A stretch of 64,000 bases of DNA from JACVRW01 sp963819115 (GCA_963819115.1 CAWFUR010000012.1:186001-250000), one strand, 5' to 3'. Counted from the stretch's first letter, positions 46,536-55,365 are shown. Program-made: numbers and translations. The notes: generated by a model not told the origin, from the sequence alone.

Positions 46536-48046
46536 GCCGCGCGCTCCAGCACGGGCGCGGCCGCGGCGCCGGCCTCGCTGTGCGAGGGCCGGAGGAGCGA
46601 CACCCCCGCGCCCACCACCGAGGTGAGCGCGAGCACCCCGAGCGCCGTGTGCATGTTGTGGATGAAGGGCTCGAGCTGGGCCGGGTGGAGGCCGCTCGAG
46701 ATGCCGGAGAAGATCTTGAACAGCACGCGCTGGGGCACGGCCGCGGTGATCACAGCCAGCACGAAGGCGATCGAGATCACGGCACCCGTGTTCTGGAGCA
46801 TCACGCGCGCGCCGGCGGCGATGCCCCGGCGCTTCGCGGGCACGGCGCCCATCATCGACGCGGTGTTCGGCGAGTTGAACATGCCCGACCCGACCCCCAC
46901 CACGAGCAGGCCGAACGAGCTCTGCAGGTAGGCGCTCCCGGGCTGGAGCGTGGTCATGAAGGCAAGCCCGGCGGCGCTCACCAGCATGCCCAGCGCGGCC
47001 AGCACGCGCGATCCGTGGCGGTCGGCCCAGATGCCGGCCAGCGGCGAGGCCACCAGCATGCCGACGGCCAGTGGCGCGAGCTTGATCCCGGCCGTGATCG
47101 GGTCATCCCCCTGAGCGCCCTGGAAGTAGAAGACGAAGATGAACATCAGCGCGAAGCGCGACAGGCCGTTGATGAACGCCGCGCCGGCGGCGGCGGCGAA
47201 CATGCGGTTGCGGAAGATCGTGAGGTCGAGCATCGGGGCGCGGCCGCGGCTCTCGATCAGCAGGAAGAGGGGGAGCAGCACCGCGCCGGCGGCCAGGCCG
47301 CCGATCACCAGCGGGTCGTCCCAACCCGAGAGGCCGCCGCGGGAGATGCCGAATACGAGTCCGGTGAGGCCGGCCACGAACGTGGCCGTTCCCAGCAGGT
47401 CGAGCCCGCGCACCGTGTCCGGCTTCGCCAGCTCGCGCAGCACCAGGGCGCCCCAGAGCGCGCCGGCCAGGCCGAGCGGGACGTTGAACCAGAAGACCCA
47501 GTGCCACGACAGCTCCACGAGCGCGCCACCCAGGACCGGCCCGAGCACGAGTCCCACGGCGGCGATCATCGTGTTGGTGCCCATCGCCAGCCCGAGCTGG
47601 CGCTGCGGGAAGGCGTCGGTCACGAGCGCGGCGGCGTTGGCGAAGAGGAAGGCACCGCCCATGCCCTGGACGATGCGCCAGAGGATGAGCTCGGTGCCGT
47701 CGCCGGCGAAGCCCGCCCCGAGCGAGGCGAGCGAGAAGATCACGAAGCCGCTCACGTAGGCCTTCTTGCGGCCGAAGAGGTCCGACAGCCGGCCGGCGGT
47801 GAGCACCAGCACGGTGGAGGCGATCATGTAGGCGAGGATCACCCACACGAGCTGGAGCAGCGAAGTTCCGAGGCTGCGCTCCAGCTGCGGCAGGGCGATG
47901 ATCAGCGTGCCCGAGTTGATCGTCGCGAGCAGCATGCCCAGGCTGGTGCAGGAGAGGGCCCACCACTTGTAGTTCTCGTGCTCCGCGTTCACCCCGAGGC
48001 TGCGGCGGCGGGTGGCTTGGGTGGTTCCGGCTAACTTGACGCTCAC
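46532..48046 (-). CDS. MFS drug efflux transporter (DHA2 type), operon with MerR regulator
   Basis: The 504-residue protein has about fourteen spans with INSGTLIIALPQLERSLGTS (DHA2 D1-like motif), GRLSDLFGRKKAYVSGFVIF (motif A) and GPVLGGALVELSWHWVFWFN (motif C and linker). It should expel a drug-like compound. It shares an ATGA overlap with the merR gene that follows. The upstream interval 48047-48301 contains an RNA-like structured element on the opposite strand, which would run antisense to any leader of this gene. Confidence 0.88.
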   Translation of the reverse strand: MSVKLAGTTQATRRRSLGVNAEHENYKWWALSCTSLGMLLATINSGTLIIALPQLERSLGTSLLQLVWVILAYMIASTVLVLTAGRLSDLFGRKKAYVSGFVIFSLASLGAGFAGDGTELILWRIVQGMGGAFLFANAAALVTDAFPQRQLGLAMGTNTMIAAVGLVLGPVLGGALVELSWHWVFWFNVPLGLAGALWGALVLRELAKPDTVRGLDLLGTATFVAGLTGLVFGISRGGLSGWDDPLVIGGLAAGAVLLPLFLLIESRGRAPMLDLTIFRNRMFAAAAGAAFINGLSRFALMFIFVFYFQGAQGDDPITAGIKLAPLAVGMLVASPLAGIWADRHGSRVLAALGMLVSAAGLAFMTTLQPGSAYLQSSFGLLVVGVGSGMFNSPNTASMMGAVPAKRRGIAAGARVMLQNTGAVISIAFVLAVITAAVPQRVLFKIFSGISSGLHPAQLEPFIHNMHTALGVLALTSVVGAGVSLLRPSHSEAGAAAAPVLERAA

Positions 48047-48155
48047 GTAAGGATCAGTTTAGCGGATAGCCCTCACCAGGAGCCGCGGGTGGGCATCGAA
48101 AGCGTTGTGAAGAAAACGTCGCTTTTTGCGGGATTACTCGCGCAAAGCCTGTGCA

Positions 48156-48345
48156 CGACCCGGATCGGCGGTGGTACTTTCTCCGCCTGGCGGAACCCAC
48201 CGGGGTCGAAGCACTAGGAGCCGCGTTGGAGGTCTTGGACCTCCGTTAGTCGTGGCGACAGGTAGAAAGCTCTTACCCGGCCCGTCAAATTCGCGAAAGA
48301 CCTAGGTCTCGGCGAGGCCCCGCACGATCGGCGGGGCCTCGCGCG
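48156..48345 (+). ncRNA. Unassigned structured RNA element with terminal hairpin
   Basis: Nested pairings can be drawn: CGACCC/GGGTCG (48156-48161 with 48203-48208) around GGTGG/CCACC (48170-48174 with 48197-48201) and TCCGC/GCGGA. A second domain follows: TAGGAGC/GCTCTTA (48215-48221 with 48269-48275), CCGCG/CGTGG (48221-48225 with 48251-48255) and GGAGGTC-TTG-GACCTCC (48228-48244). Two pairs are G-U when read as + strand RNA and would be C-A on the other strand, favouring + orientation. A strong hairpin at 48313-48341 could end it. No gene follows on +. It does not match TPP, SAM, FMN, glycine or c-di-AMP riboswitches as I recall them. Confidence 0.5.
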
Positions 48346-49849
48346 TTTCTGGCCCCGCGCCATTGGTAGGAGCGGAGCCCGATCGGTGATCGGGCGAGCA
48401 CCGCACCATGTCGTAAGCCGCTTCGTCGAATCCGCGTGTGCGCTGCCGGAACGGCCAGGTGAACGTCGGCCAGAGCGTGGAGTTGTGGCCGTTGCGGTCG
48501 ATGTAGTAGCTCGAGCAGCCGCCGGTGACCCATACCGTGCCCTCCGTCATCCGGTTCAGCTCCTCGTTGTACGAGCGCTGGACCTCCGGCCGCACCTCGG
48601 CCACGCGGGCGCCGCGCCGTCGCATCGTGCTGAGGGCGCCCCACACGTGGTTGATCTGCGACTCGATCATGAACACGATCGAGGTGTGGCCGAGCGCGGT
48701 GTTCGGCCCCACCAGGAGGAAGAGGTTGGGGAAGCCGGCCACCGTGGAGCCGAGGTAGGCCTCGGGGCTCCCGTTCCACACCTGCTCGAGGGTGCGGCCG
48801 TCGCGCCCCCGGATCATTCCGGCGATGGGGATGTCGGTCACGTGGAAGCCCGTGCCGAACACGATCGTGTCCACCTCGCGCTCGCTGCCGTCGGCGGTGA
48901 CGATCGAGTGGGGGCGCACCTCGCGGATCCCGTCGGTCACCACCTCCACGTTCGGCTGCGTGAGTGCCGGATACCACTCGTTGCTCGGGAGGATGCGCTT
49001 GCAGCCGATCGCGAAGTTCGGCTTCAGCTTGCGGCGCAGCTCCGGGTCCTTCACCTGGGAATGGAGATGCCGGAGGGCGACGCGCTCCACCCGCTTTCCG
49101 AACCGCGGATGGCGGAAGAGCACCACGAGCGCCTCGCGCCCCCAGTAGATGGCCGCCCGCATCGCCCGCTGCGCCGCGGGAACCCGCCGGAAGAGCCGCC
49201 GCTCGCGCTGGCTCAGGCGGCGCGCCCTGTGGGGCATGACCCACGGGGCTGTGCGCTGGAACACGTGTAGTTTCCCGGCCTTCGGCTGGATCTCGGGCAC
49301 GAACTGGATCGCCGAGGCGCCCGTGCCGATCACGGCCACGCGCTCTCCGGTGAGATCGTGGTCGTGGTTCCACCGTGCGGAGTGGAACGTGGTGCCCTCG
49401 AAGCTCTCGATCCCGGGAATGTCCGGAACCTGGGGCGCGCTCAGGCCGCCCTGACCCGAGATCAGCACCTCGGCGGTGATCTCGCCCTGGCTGGTGGAGA
49501 TCCGCCATAACCCGGAGTCCGGATCCCACGCGGCGTTGGTCACCTCGGTGTGGAAGCGCACGTGCGGCAGGAGCCCGTAGCGCTCCGCGCAGCCCTTCAG
49601 GTAGGACAGGATCTCGGGCTGCGGGGAGAAGCTGCTCGACCACTCCGCGTTCGGCGCGAAGGAGAAGGAGTAGAGGTGAGAGGGCACATCGCACCGGCAG
49701 CCGGGGTAGGTGTTCACGTTCCAGGTGCCGCCCACGTCGCCGTCGCGCTCCAACAGCACGAAGTCCTGCTCGCCCTCCTGCTTCAGCCGGATGGCCATGC
49801 CGAGCCCGGAGAAGCCGGTGCCGATGATCGCGATGCGGTGATGGGTCAT
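48302..49849 (-). CDS. Flavin-containing monooxygenase, Baeyer-Villiger type
   Basis: The 515-residue protein has two dinucleotide folds (AIIGTGFSGLGMAIRL at the start, VAVIGTGASAIQFVPEI near 172) flanking the BVMO fingerprint F150-x-G-x3-H156-x3-W160 (FEGTTFHSARW). It should use FAD and NADPH to insert oxygen next to a ketone. The TetR gene upstream on the same strand overlaps its start by ATGA, and its two palindromes (50458-50487) suggest ligand-induced control. The last codons overlap the terminal hairpin of the proposed RNA. Confidence 0.9.
   Translation of the reverse strand: MTHHRIAIIGTGFSGLGMAIRLKQEGEQDFVLLERDGDVGGTWNVNTYPGCRCDVPSHLYSFSFAPNAEWSSSFSPQPEILSYLKGCAERYGLLPHVRFHTEVTNAAWDPDSGLWRISTSQGEITAEVLISGQGGLSAPQVPDIPGIESFEGTTFHSARWNHDHDLTGERVAVIGTGASAIQFVPEIQPKAGKLHVFQRTAPWVMPHRARRLSQRERRLFRRVPAAQRAMRAAIYWGREALVVLFRHPRFGKRVERVALRHLHSQVKDPELRRKLKPNFAIGCKRILPSNEWYPALTQPNVEVVTDGIREVRPHSIVTADGSEREVDTIVFGTGFHVTDIPIAGMIRGRDGRTLEQVWNGSPEAYLGSTVAGFPNLFLLVGPNTALGHTSIVFMIESQINHVWGALSTMRRRGARVAEVRPEVQRSYNEELNRMTEGTVWVTGGCSSYYIDRNGHNSTLWPTFTWPFRQRTRGFDEAAYDMVRCSPDHRSGSAPTNGAGPETREAPPIVRGLAET
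48313..48341 (+). terminator. Strong GC hairpin inside the 3' end of the monooxygenase gene
   Basis: CGAGGCCCCGC and GCGGGGCCTCG (11-bp arms, 7-base loop) lie at 48313-48323 and 48331-48341, followed on + by GCGCGTTTCT. The hairpin is within the last codons of the minus-strand monooxygenase, so it may end + strand transcripts coming from the structured element. Confidence 0.5.
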
Positions 49850-50457
49850 GTGAATCTCCGGAGTCCGGGGGCGAGAAGGGAGACGAGCCAGTCGGCGAGG
49901 GTCTCAAGTGGAAGGTCGGGCTGGTCCGACGCCCAGTGGCCGAGGGCCTCGTAGGCGCCGTTGATGGCATGCGCGAAGGCGTCGAGCTGGCGGGGGTCGA
50001 TGTCGCCCGCCGCCGTCTCGGCGAGCAGCTCGCGCAGGAGGGCGGCCTGACTCTCGCGGATGGCGTCGGCCTCGCCGGCGAAGCGCCCGTCGCCGGTGGC
50101 GAACAGGACCTCCCAGGCCACGCGGTGATCCGCGGCGAAGCGGAGGAATGCCACTCCGCCCGCGCGCAGCTTGGCCTCGGGCTCCGACTCCGAGCGCACC
50201 GCCTCTGTGACGACGCGGGCGAGGTGCTCGGCCGAGCCCTCGAGACAGGCGCGGAAGAGACCGTCCTTGCTTCCGAACAGCTCGTAGACCACGGGCTTGG
50301 TCACACCCGCCCGCCGGCAGAGCTCGTCCATCGAGGCGCCGGCGTAGCCGCGTTCGGCGAACAGCCCCTCGGCCAGCTCGAGCAGCTGCCGCTCGCGCAC
50401 CGCACGGGGTACGCGGCCGTGCGCGAAGTCGGTGACCTGGAGAGCGCTCTCGGGCAT
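49846..50457 (-). CDS. TetR-family transcription regulator
   Basis: The 203-residue protein has the TetR HTH (RQLLELAEGLFAERGYAGAS, MDELCRRAGVTKPVVYELFG) and a helical ligand domain (VAFLRFAADHRVAWEVLFAT). The start at 50457 is 1 bp from a perfect palindrome, GGTTACC-GTC-GGTAACC, so it represses itself and the monooxygenase gene translated with it (ATGA overlap). The inducer is probably the ketone-type substrate or a related hydrophobic compound. Confidence 0.88.
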   Translation of the reverse strand: MPESALQVTDFAHGRVPRAVRERQLLELAEGLFAERGYAGASMDELCRRAGVTKPVVYELFGSKDGLFRACLEGSAEHLARVVTEAVRSESEPEAKLRAGGVAFLRFAADHRVAWEVLFATGDGRFAGEADAIRESQAALLRELLAETAAGDIDPRQLDAFAHAINGAYEALGHWASDQPDLPLETLADWLVSLLAPGLRRFT

Positions 50458-50487
50458 GGTTACCGTCGGTAACCTACCACCGGTAGG
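50458..50487. promoter_or_regulatory. Two adjacent palindromes upstream of tetR (candidate TetR operators)
   Basis: GGTTACC-GTC-GGTAACC (50458-50474) is a perfect 7-3-7 palindrome. CCTACC-ACC-GGTAGG (50473-50487) is a second perfect 6-3-6 palindrome overlapping it by two bases. Both share the core TACC...GGTA, as expected of two operator sites for one TetR dimer type. Confidence 0.7.
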
Positions 50488-50507
50488 TGCAATTGCCAAG
50501 ACCCGCC

Positions 50508-51260
50508 TCAGAGCGGCTGGTCCACCGGGCACCACCAGGTGGTGCGCCCTCCCACCGTGTCCCGCACCAGGGCGGTTCCACAGCGCGGGCAGTGCCCGCT
50601 CAGGCCGCGGTGAGGGATGAGGTCCCCGGTGTGCGCGCCCCCGCGCCTTATGGCGCGACGCGTGGCGGCGCGCATCGAGCGGCGCAGCCGGTCGAGCTCC
50701 TCGGCGGACAGCGAACCCGCCTCGCGCAGCGGAGAGAGACCGGCGCGCCAGAGGATCTCGTCGGCCAGCAGGTTGCCCACGCCGGCGATCACCGACTGGT
50801 CCATCAGCCGCGCCTTCAGCGGTGCGTGCCCGCGGCCCACCCGCGCGGCGAACTCTTTCCGGGTGACCTCCTCGGCATCGGGTCCCACGCGCGAGAGGTC
50901 CGGGTCGAGCACCACGCGACCGAGCCGTCGCCTGTCCCTGAGCGCCAGCGAGCCGCCGTCCTCGAAGTGGACCGTGAAGCGGTCCCAGCCCCGGTCGGAG
51001 CGGGTGCCGTCCACGACCATGTGTCCCGACATCCCGAGGTGAAGCCCGAGCACCGGCCCGCGGTCGGTGTCCACCCACATCGCCTTGCCACGCCGGTGCG
51101 CTTGCTCCAGCGTCGCGCCCCTCAGAGCCGCGGCGATCTCACCGGGCGCGTGCGGGCGGCAGACCCACGTGTCGGCGTCGTCCACGTCCGCGATCCGGCG
51201 TCCGAGCGCGCCGTCCTGGATAACCAGGCGTGCGCGCTCTACCTCGGGGAGCTCGGGCAT
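50508..51260 (-). CDS. Fpg/Nei-family DNA glycosylase with variant zinc finger
   Basis: The 250-residue enzyme begins MPELPEVERARLVI with catalytic Pro2 and Glu3, contains LGLHLGMSGHM, the helix-two-turn-helix DQSVIAGVGNLLADEILWRA and a C-terminal zinc finger. The finger reads CPRC-x16-CPVD, with Asp where the fourth Cys normally is. It excises oxidised bases and cuts the strand by beta,delta-elimination. The start at 51260 is required by Pro2. It lies between tetR and the FUSC-like gene, which is 7 bp upstream. Confidence 0.88.
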   Translation of the reverse strand: MPELPEVERARLVIQDGALGRRIADVDDADTWVCRPHAPGEIAAALRGATLEQAHRRGKAMWVDTDRGPVLGLHLGMSGHMVVDGTRSDRGWDRFTVHFEDGGSLALRDRRRLGRVVLDPDLSRVGPDAEEVTRKEFAARVGRGHAPLKARLMDQSVIAGVGNLLADEILWRAGLSPLREAGSLSAEELDRLRRSMRAATRRAIRRGGAHTGDLIPHRGLSGHCPRCGTALVRDTVGGRTTWWCPVDQPL

Positions 51261-51267
51261 GTCTACC

Positions 51268-52401
51268 TCACCCGCCCGGGGCGGGCACGCCCTCCCGCAC
51301 GCCCGACACCGCCTCCGCGTGCTCCACCCCCGCGGCGCGCATGAGGTCCACCGCGGTCGAGCGCAGCTGGCCCACCATGTGGATCGCGGACATGTTGCCG
51401 GTCTGCTGGAGAACGGCGTTCGCGTCGGAGGCCGCCCGGAGCGCCGCCCCGCGCACACGCTCCCGGTCCTCTTCGCCCAGCGACCGTACGGCCTGTGCGA
51501 GGCTGCGCAGCGCCGAGATCAGCTGGGGCGGAGTGGAGTCTCCGAGGGCCAGTGCGCGCGACCCCCCGCGTGCGAGCACGCGCACGTTGTTCACCGCCAG
51601 CTCCAGCGAGGCCACGATGCCGGCGTAGCGGTCCACGTCACGGCGGTTGTGTCCCTGCCGGAGGGTGAGCCGGGTGCTCTCGCGGGCCGCCGCGAGGGCC
51701 TCGCGCGGCCGGGCGAGCACGATCGCGCGGGCGTGCACCACCGCCTCGTCGGCCAGGTCCGGATCGCGCCGCTCCAGCGCGTCGGCGAGGATGTCCAGGG
51801 CCAGGGAGAGCTCGTCGAGCACCGGCTCCACGGCGCGGCGCACGAGGTCCACGGGATTCACCGGCAGCAGGACGGTGGCCACAACGAGCGCCGACGCCCC
51901 GCCGGCGAGCGCGTCCAGGAATCGAGACAGTGAGATGCCGCCGTCGGGGGGCTGGAGGGTGGCCACGAGCACGGCGGAGGTGGCCGCCTGCGACACGAGC
52001 AGCGGTCCGCCGCCCAGCAGCAGCGCCGCGCTCATCGCCAGCGCCACAACCACGGCGATCTGCCACGTGCCCGTGCCGATCTCGAACACCAGAAGGTCGG
52101 CCACGAGGATCCCGAGCGCCACCCCGAACGCCACCTCCACCGCGCGCCGCCCGCGGCGGCCGAGGCTCAGTCCCAAGGTCACCACCGCGGCCACGGGGGC
52201 GAAGAACGGGCGGACGTGTCCGAGCACCTCCGTGGCCACCACCCAGGCGAGGGACGCCGCAACGGCGGTGTGGAGGATCGGCCGCGCGCTCACGAGAATC
52301 GACTCGCGCCGACGCTGCAGCCCTGCGCGGGAGCGCGCCGCGGCCTCGGCCCGCAGCTCCTCTCCCGAGAAGCCAGGGGAGTTGATGCGCCCGCGGATCA
52401 C
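51268..52401 (-). CDS. FUSC-type (aromatic acid exporter-like) membrane protein
   Basis: The 377-residue protein has an N-terminal block of about six membrane spans (ARPILHTAVAASLAWVVATE, RPFFAPVAAVVTLGLSLGRR, VAFGVALGILVADLLVFEIG, WQIAVVVALAMSAALLLGGG) and a cytoplasmic helical domain (LARPREALAAARESTRLTLR). This matches fusaric-acid-resistance/ArAE exporters in single-module form. GTG 52401 overlaps the ceramidase-like stop (GTGA), so the two genes are translated together. The export substrate is unknown. Confidence 0.8.
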   Translation of the reverse strand: MIRGRINSPGFSGEELRAEAAARSRAGLQRRRESILVSARPILHTAVAASLAWVVATEVLGHVRPFFAPVAAVVTLGLSLGRRGRRAVEVAFGVALGILVADLLVFEIGTGTWQIAVVVALAMSAALLLGGGPLLVSQAATSAVLVATLQPPDGGISLSRFLDALAGGASALVVATVLLPVNPVDLVRRAVEPVLDELSLALDILADALERRDPDLADEAVVHARAIVLARPREALAAARESTRLTLRQGHNRRDVDRYAGIVASLELAVNNVRVLARGGSRALALGDSTPPQLISALRSLAQAVRSLGEEDRERVRGAALRAASDANAVLQQTGNMSAIHMVGQLRSTAVDLMRAAGVEHAEAVSGVREGVPAPGG

Positions 52402-54647
52402 GGGCGCCCGGTGGGCCCGCTCAGGTTTCCGTACGGATCCCGGGCCCGCGCCACCCCGAGGTCCCCGGAGGGCGGGAGCTTCACCGTCACGTGGCCGCTT
52501 CGCGGGATCCGCATGGTCCGCGCGCGCCCGTCCACCAGCACGCGGATGGCGCCGCCGCGCGCGTGCCGGGGGCGCGCCGTGAGATCGCGTTCCGGCACCG
52601 CGGCCGGATAGCGCAGCTCGAGCGCGAGGCGATGCCCGGACAGCCGGTGGGCCACCAGCCGCAGCGCGCGGGACGGCGCGACGACGAAGGCGCGCGAGAC
52701 GAGGCGGTAGCGGGTGGCGCTCACCACGAAGCGGTAGCGGCCGGTGGCGGTGGAGAGCGGCGCCTCCCACGAGGCCCGGTAGGTGCCGCGGCGCCGAGCG
52801 CCCAGCACCGGTATCCCGAGCTGCTGGGGATCGTCGTCGTCCACCCGCCAGAGGATGCGCAGCCCGCGGTCGTCGTCCACCCTGGTCCAGCCGCCGGCGC
52901 GCAGGCGCTCGACTGTCACGAACGCCCGGTCGAGCGGGCGATCGAGCCCGTCCGCGCCACCTCGCCAGCGCAGCCCGGCCCGGTGGAGCCGTGCCGTGGC
53001 GCGCGGCTGGCGCGTGATCCGGCCCGCCGCTGCTCCCGGCGGATATGCCGGCCCGTCCGGGCGCAGTCCGCGGGTGGGGTCGAAGGGGTAGGCGGGGGGC
53101 GCGGGTGCCCCGCGTCCCAGCCGGCCCGCCAGGTCCGCGAGCGCCGTGGCGAGGAACGGGCCGCTGGCCGGCCCGTAGACCGTGGTGCCGCCCTCATAGT
53201 GCTGGGCGGCGTACTCCTCGGGGGTGGTGAGGTAGGACACGTACTCGTTCGCGTAGCCGGCCACCACCACGTGGCTGAGCCCCGAGCCCGAGAGCGCGGC
53301 GAGGGCCGCCGCGCGCAGGCGCCGCCCCAGCTCCACCGTCATCTCCCCCGGCACCGTGAGCAGCACGCGGTTCCCGAAGCGGACCGCGCTGAGCGGCACC
53401 GCCGTCGGCTCGAGGGTCCGGTCCGGGTCGGTGAGCGTCGGCTCCTTGAGGCCCTGCGGCTCCACGGGCGAGGCCAGGCGCATGCCCTCGAGCACGTGGT
53501 GCGTGGAGTCGAAGAGCGGGCCGCGACCCTCCTCCGACCCGGTCAGGTAGGAGAGCCCGAACACGGCGAAGTCGGCGAGCCGCCCGAACGGGGTGGCCTG
53601 GCCGCAGAAGCACACGCGCGTCCATCGGAGGTCGATCGCCGGCCGCCGGCTGAGCGTCCGGCCGGCGGCGCGCCAGGCGCCGAGCATGGCCCTGGCCTCC
53701 CGGCGGCCCACGGCCTCGGCGGCCGCGGGACCCGAGCGGTCGAGTCCGGCGGACACGTCGCCGGCGTCCCCGTTCCCGTACACGAGCACGGGTGAGTTGT
53801 GGCCGCGGCGCAGAGCGGCCTCGAGCGCTCGCTGTGCCACCCCCACGTGGTCGCCGTTGTAGTAGGGGAAGGTGGACTTGTCCACGGTCCCGTGGTTGGC
53901 GAACACCGCCCACGCGCCGAGCGGGGACCGTCCGCCGGAGCCCACCGCGTCCACGCGGAGGAGGTCCACGTTCGGATCGATGCCGTGGCCCGCGCCGTCC
54001 GGGTCCTCGCCCGCATGGCCGGAGCCGTAGGACCGCTCGATGCCGTGGTCGGCCAGGTGGGCCTCGATCGAGCGATTTCGCGTGACCCCGCGGAGCTCGG
54101 CGTGCCCCCACGCGGCGGCGGCCGGGCGCAGGCGGGCGTCCGCCCTGCGGATCACCAGCGCCAGCCTGCGCACCATGAAGGCGTAGAGCCGCGGGTCGGG
54201 CGCCGAGGCGGTTGCTTTGGGAGCCGCGTTCGTGGGGAACGCGCGGTCCTTGAAGAGGAAGTTCGAGTACCCAGTGGGTCCGGCGTGGGTGTGGGTGGCC
54301 TGGACGATCACGTCGTGCTCGCCGAACCCGAGGTCCCGGACCCTGCGGGCCGCCTCCTGGACCATCCCGCCGGCCACCATGTTGAGGTCCATCGAGACGA
54401 GCGCGAGCTTCCGCGGGCCACGGCGCAGGACAAGGGCCTTGGCGTAGAGGCGCGTGTTCTGGCCGGTGATGCGAGCGTCGCCCCGTGCCCAGCCGAGCAT
54501 GATGTAGCCGGTCGGGGGCGTGATGTCCGCGCGAGCCGCGCCTGCCTGGAGCGGGGCGCCCGCGGCCGCCGACACGGAGGCCGGGCCGAGGAGCGCGGCC
54601 GAGGTCGCGACGGCGATGACGGCTGCGGCACGCGATCCGAGCGGCAC
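52398..54647 (-). CDS. Secreted neutral ceramidase-like hydrolase
   Basis: The 749-residue protein has a signal peptide (VPLGSRAAAVIAVATSAALL, ending ASVSAAAG). The neutral ceramidase core follows: GAARADITPPTGYIMLGWA, the zinc-site ATHTHAGPTGYSNFLF, FANHGTVDKST, NGDAGDVSAG and AGYANEYVSYLTTPEEYAAQ with HYEGGTTVYGP. A C-terminal immunoglobulin-like domain ends it. Neutral ceramidases split N-acyl-sphingosine; bacterial relatives may use other amides. GTG 54647 is chosen at the signal peptide. It is divergent from the aldolase operon, 43 bp away. Confidence 0.85.
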   Translation of the reverse strand: MPLGSRAAAVIAVATSAALLGPASVSAAAGAPLQAGAARADITPPTGYIMLGWARGDARITGQNTRLYAKALVLRRGPRKLALVSMDLNMVAGGMVQEAARRVRDLGFGEHDVIVQATHTHAGPTGYSNFLFKDRAFPTNAAPKATASAPDPRLYAFMVRRLALVIRRADARLRPAAAAWGHAELRGVTRNRSIEAHLADHGIERSYGSGHAGEDPDGAGHGIDPNVDLLRVDAVGSGGRSPLGAWAVFANHGTVDKSTFPYYNGDHVGVAQRALEAALRRGHNSPVLVYGNGDAGDVSAGLDRSGPAAAEAVGRREARAMLGAWRAAGRTLSRRPAIDLRWTRVCFCGQATPFGRLADFAVFGLSYLTGSEEGRGPLFDSTHHVLEGMRLASPVEPQGLKEPTLTDPDRTLEPTAVPLSAVRFGNRVLLTVPGEMTVELGRRLRAAALAALSGSGLSHVVVAGYANEYVSYLTTPEEYAAQHYEGGTTVYGPASGPFLATALADLAGRLGRGAPAPPAYPFDPTRGLRPDGPAYPPGAAAGRITRQPRATARLHRAGLRWRGGADGLDRPLDRAFVTVERLRAGGWTRVDDDRGLRILWRVDDDDPQQLGIPVLGARRRGTYRASWEAPLSTATGRYRFVVSATRYRLVSRAFVVAPSRALRLVAHRLSGHRLALELRYPAAVPERDLTARPRHARGGAIRVLVDGRARTMRIPRSGHVTVKLPPSGDLGVARARDPYGNLSGPTGRP

Positions 54648-54690
54648 CGCCTGAGCGTACCCGGGGCGGCTCGGCGAATACGCTCCCGGG

Positions 54691-55365
54691 GTGTCCGACG
54701 CCCCCCTGGCCCCCGAACGAGAGCAGCTGGCGGCGGCCGCCCGGTCGCTGGCGGCCGAGGGACTCGTGCTGGGCACGGCCGGGAACCTGAGCGCCCGCAA
54801 CGGCGACCTGATCGCCGTGTCGCCCACGGGCGCGGTGCTGGCTGAGCTCCGCTCCGACCGGGTGAGCGTGGTGGACCTTGACGGCGCGCTGGTGGGCGGC
54901 GAGCTCGAGCCCACCTCCGAGCTCGGGCTGCACCTGAGCGTCTACGAGCGCTTCGGGAGCGGCGCGGTGGTGCACACGCACTCGCCCGTGGCCACAGCCC
55001 TCTCGTGCGTGATCGACGAGCTGCCGAGCGTGCACTACGGGATGCTCGCCCTGGGCGGATCGGTACGCGTGGCGCCGTACGCGACCTTCGGGACGCCCGA
55101 GCTGGCCGCCCTCGTGGTGGAGGCCCTCGAGGGCAAGACCGCTGCCCTGATGGCTAACCACGGCGCGCTGGTGCACGGAGCCGACGTGTCCTCCGCGCTG
55201 GACCTCGCCCGGCTGCTCGAGTGGTCCTGCACCGTCTACTGGCGGGCGGCCACCCTGGGCACGCCGCGGACGCTGAGCGACGACGACCTGGCCGCCGTGA
55301 TGTCCGCGGTGATGGACCGCGGATACGGCGCGGTGCGAACCGCGGGCGGGGAGGAGCAGGCGTGA
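54691..55365 (+). CDS. Class II aldolase/adducin-family protein (fuculose-1-phosphate aldolase-like)
   Basis: The 224-residue protein shows the family pattern: LVLGTAGNLSARNGDLIAVS, PTSELGLHLSVYERFGSGAV, VHTHSPVATAL (zinc HxH) and ANHGALVHG (third His). The zinc ligands are the two His of VHTHS and the His of NHG, with catalytic Glu in SELGLH. It cleaves a sugar phosphate into DHAP or glycolaldehyde-type products. It overlaps the sugar kinase gene by GTGA, which would supply the phosphorylated substrate. GTG 54691 start. Confidence 0.88.
   Translation: MSDAPLAPEREQLAAAARSLAAEGLVLGTAGNLSARNGDLIAVSPTGAVLAELRSDRVSVVDLDGALVGGELEPTSELGLHLSVYERFGSGAVVHTHSPVATALSCVIDELPSVHYGMLALGGSVRVAPYATFGTPELAALVVEALEGKTAALMANHGALVHGADVSSALDLARLLEWSCTVYWRAATLGTPRTLSDDDLAAVMSAVMDRGYGAVRTAGGEEQA

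Noticed and set aside
48156..48345. Assignment of the structured element to a c-di-AMP (ydaO) riboswitch because of GGAACCCACCGGGGT
   Set aside because: The downstream conserved block of that class (GACAGCTAACC...GTAGGC) is not matched and no cell-wall hydrolase or other gene follows on the + strand.
52491..53795. 434-residue + strand open frame opposite the ceramidase-like gene
   Set aside because: Shadow frame with no motifs; the minus strand has signal peptide and family motifs.
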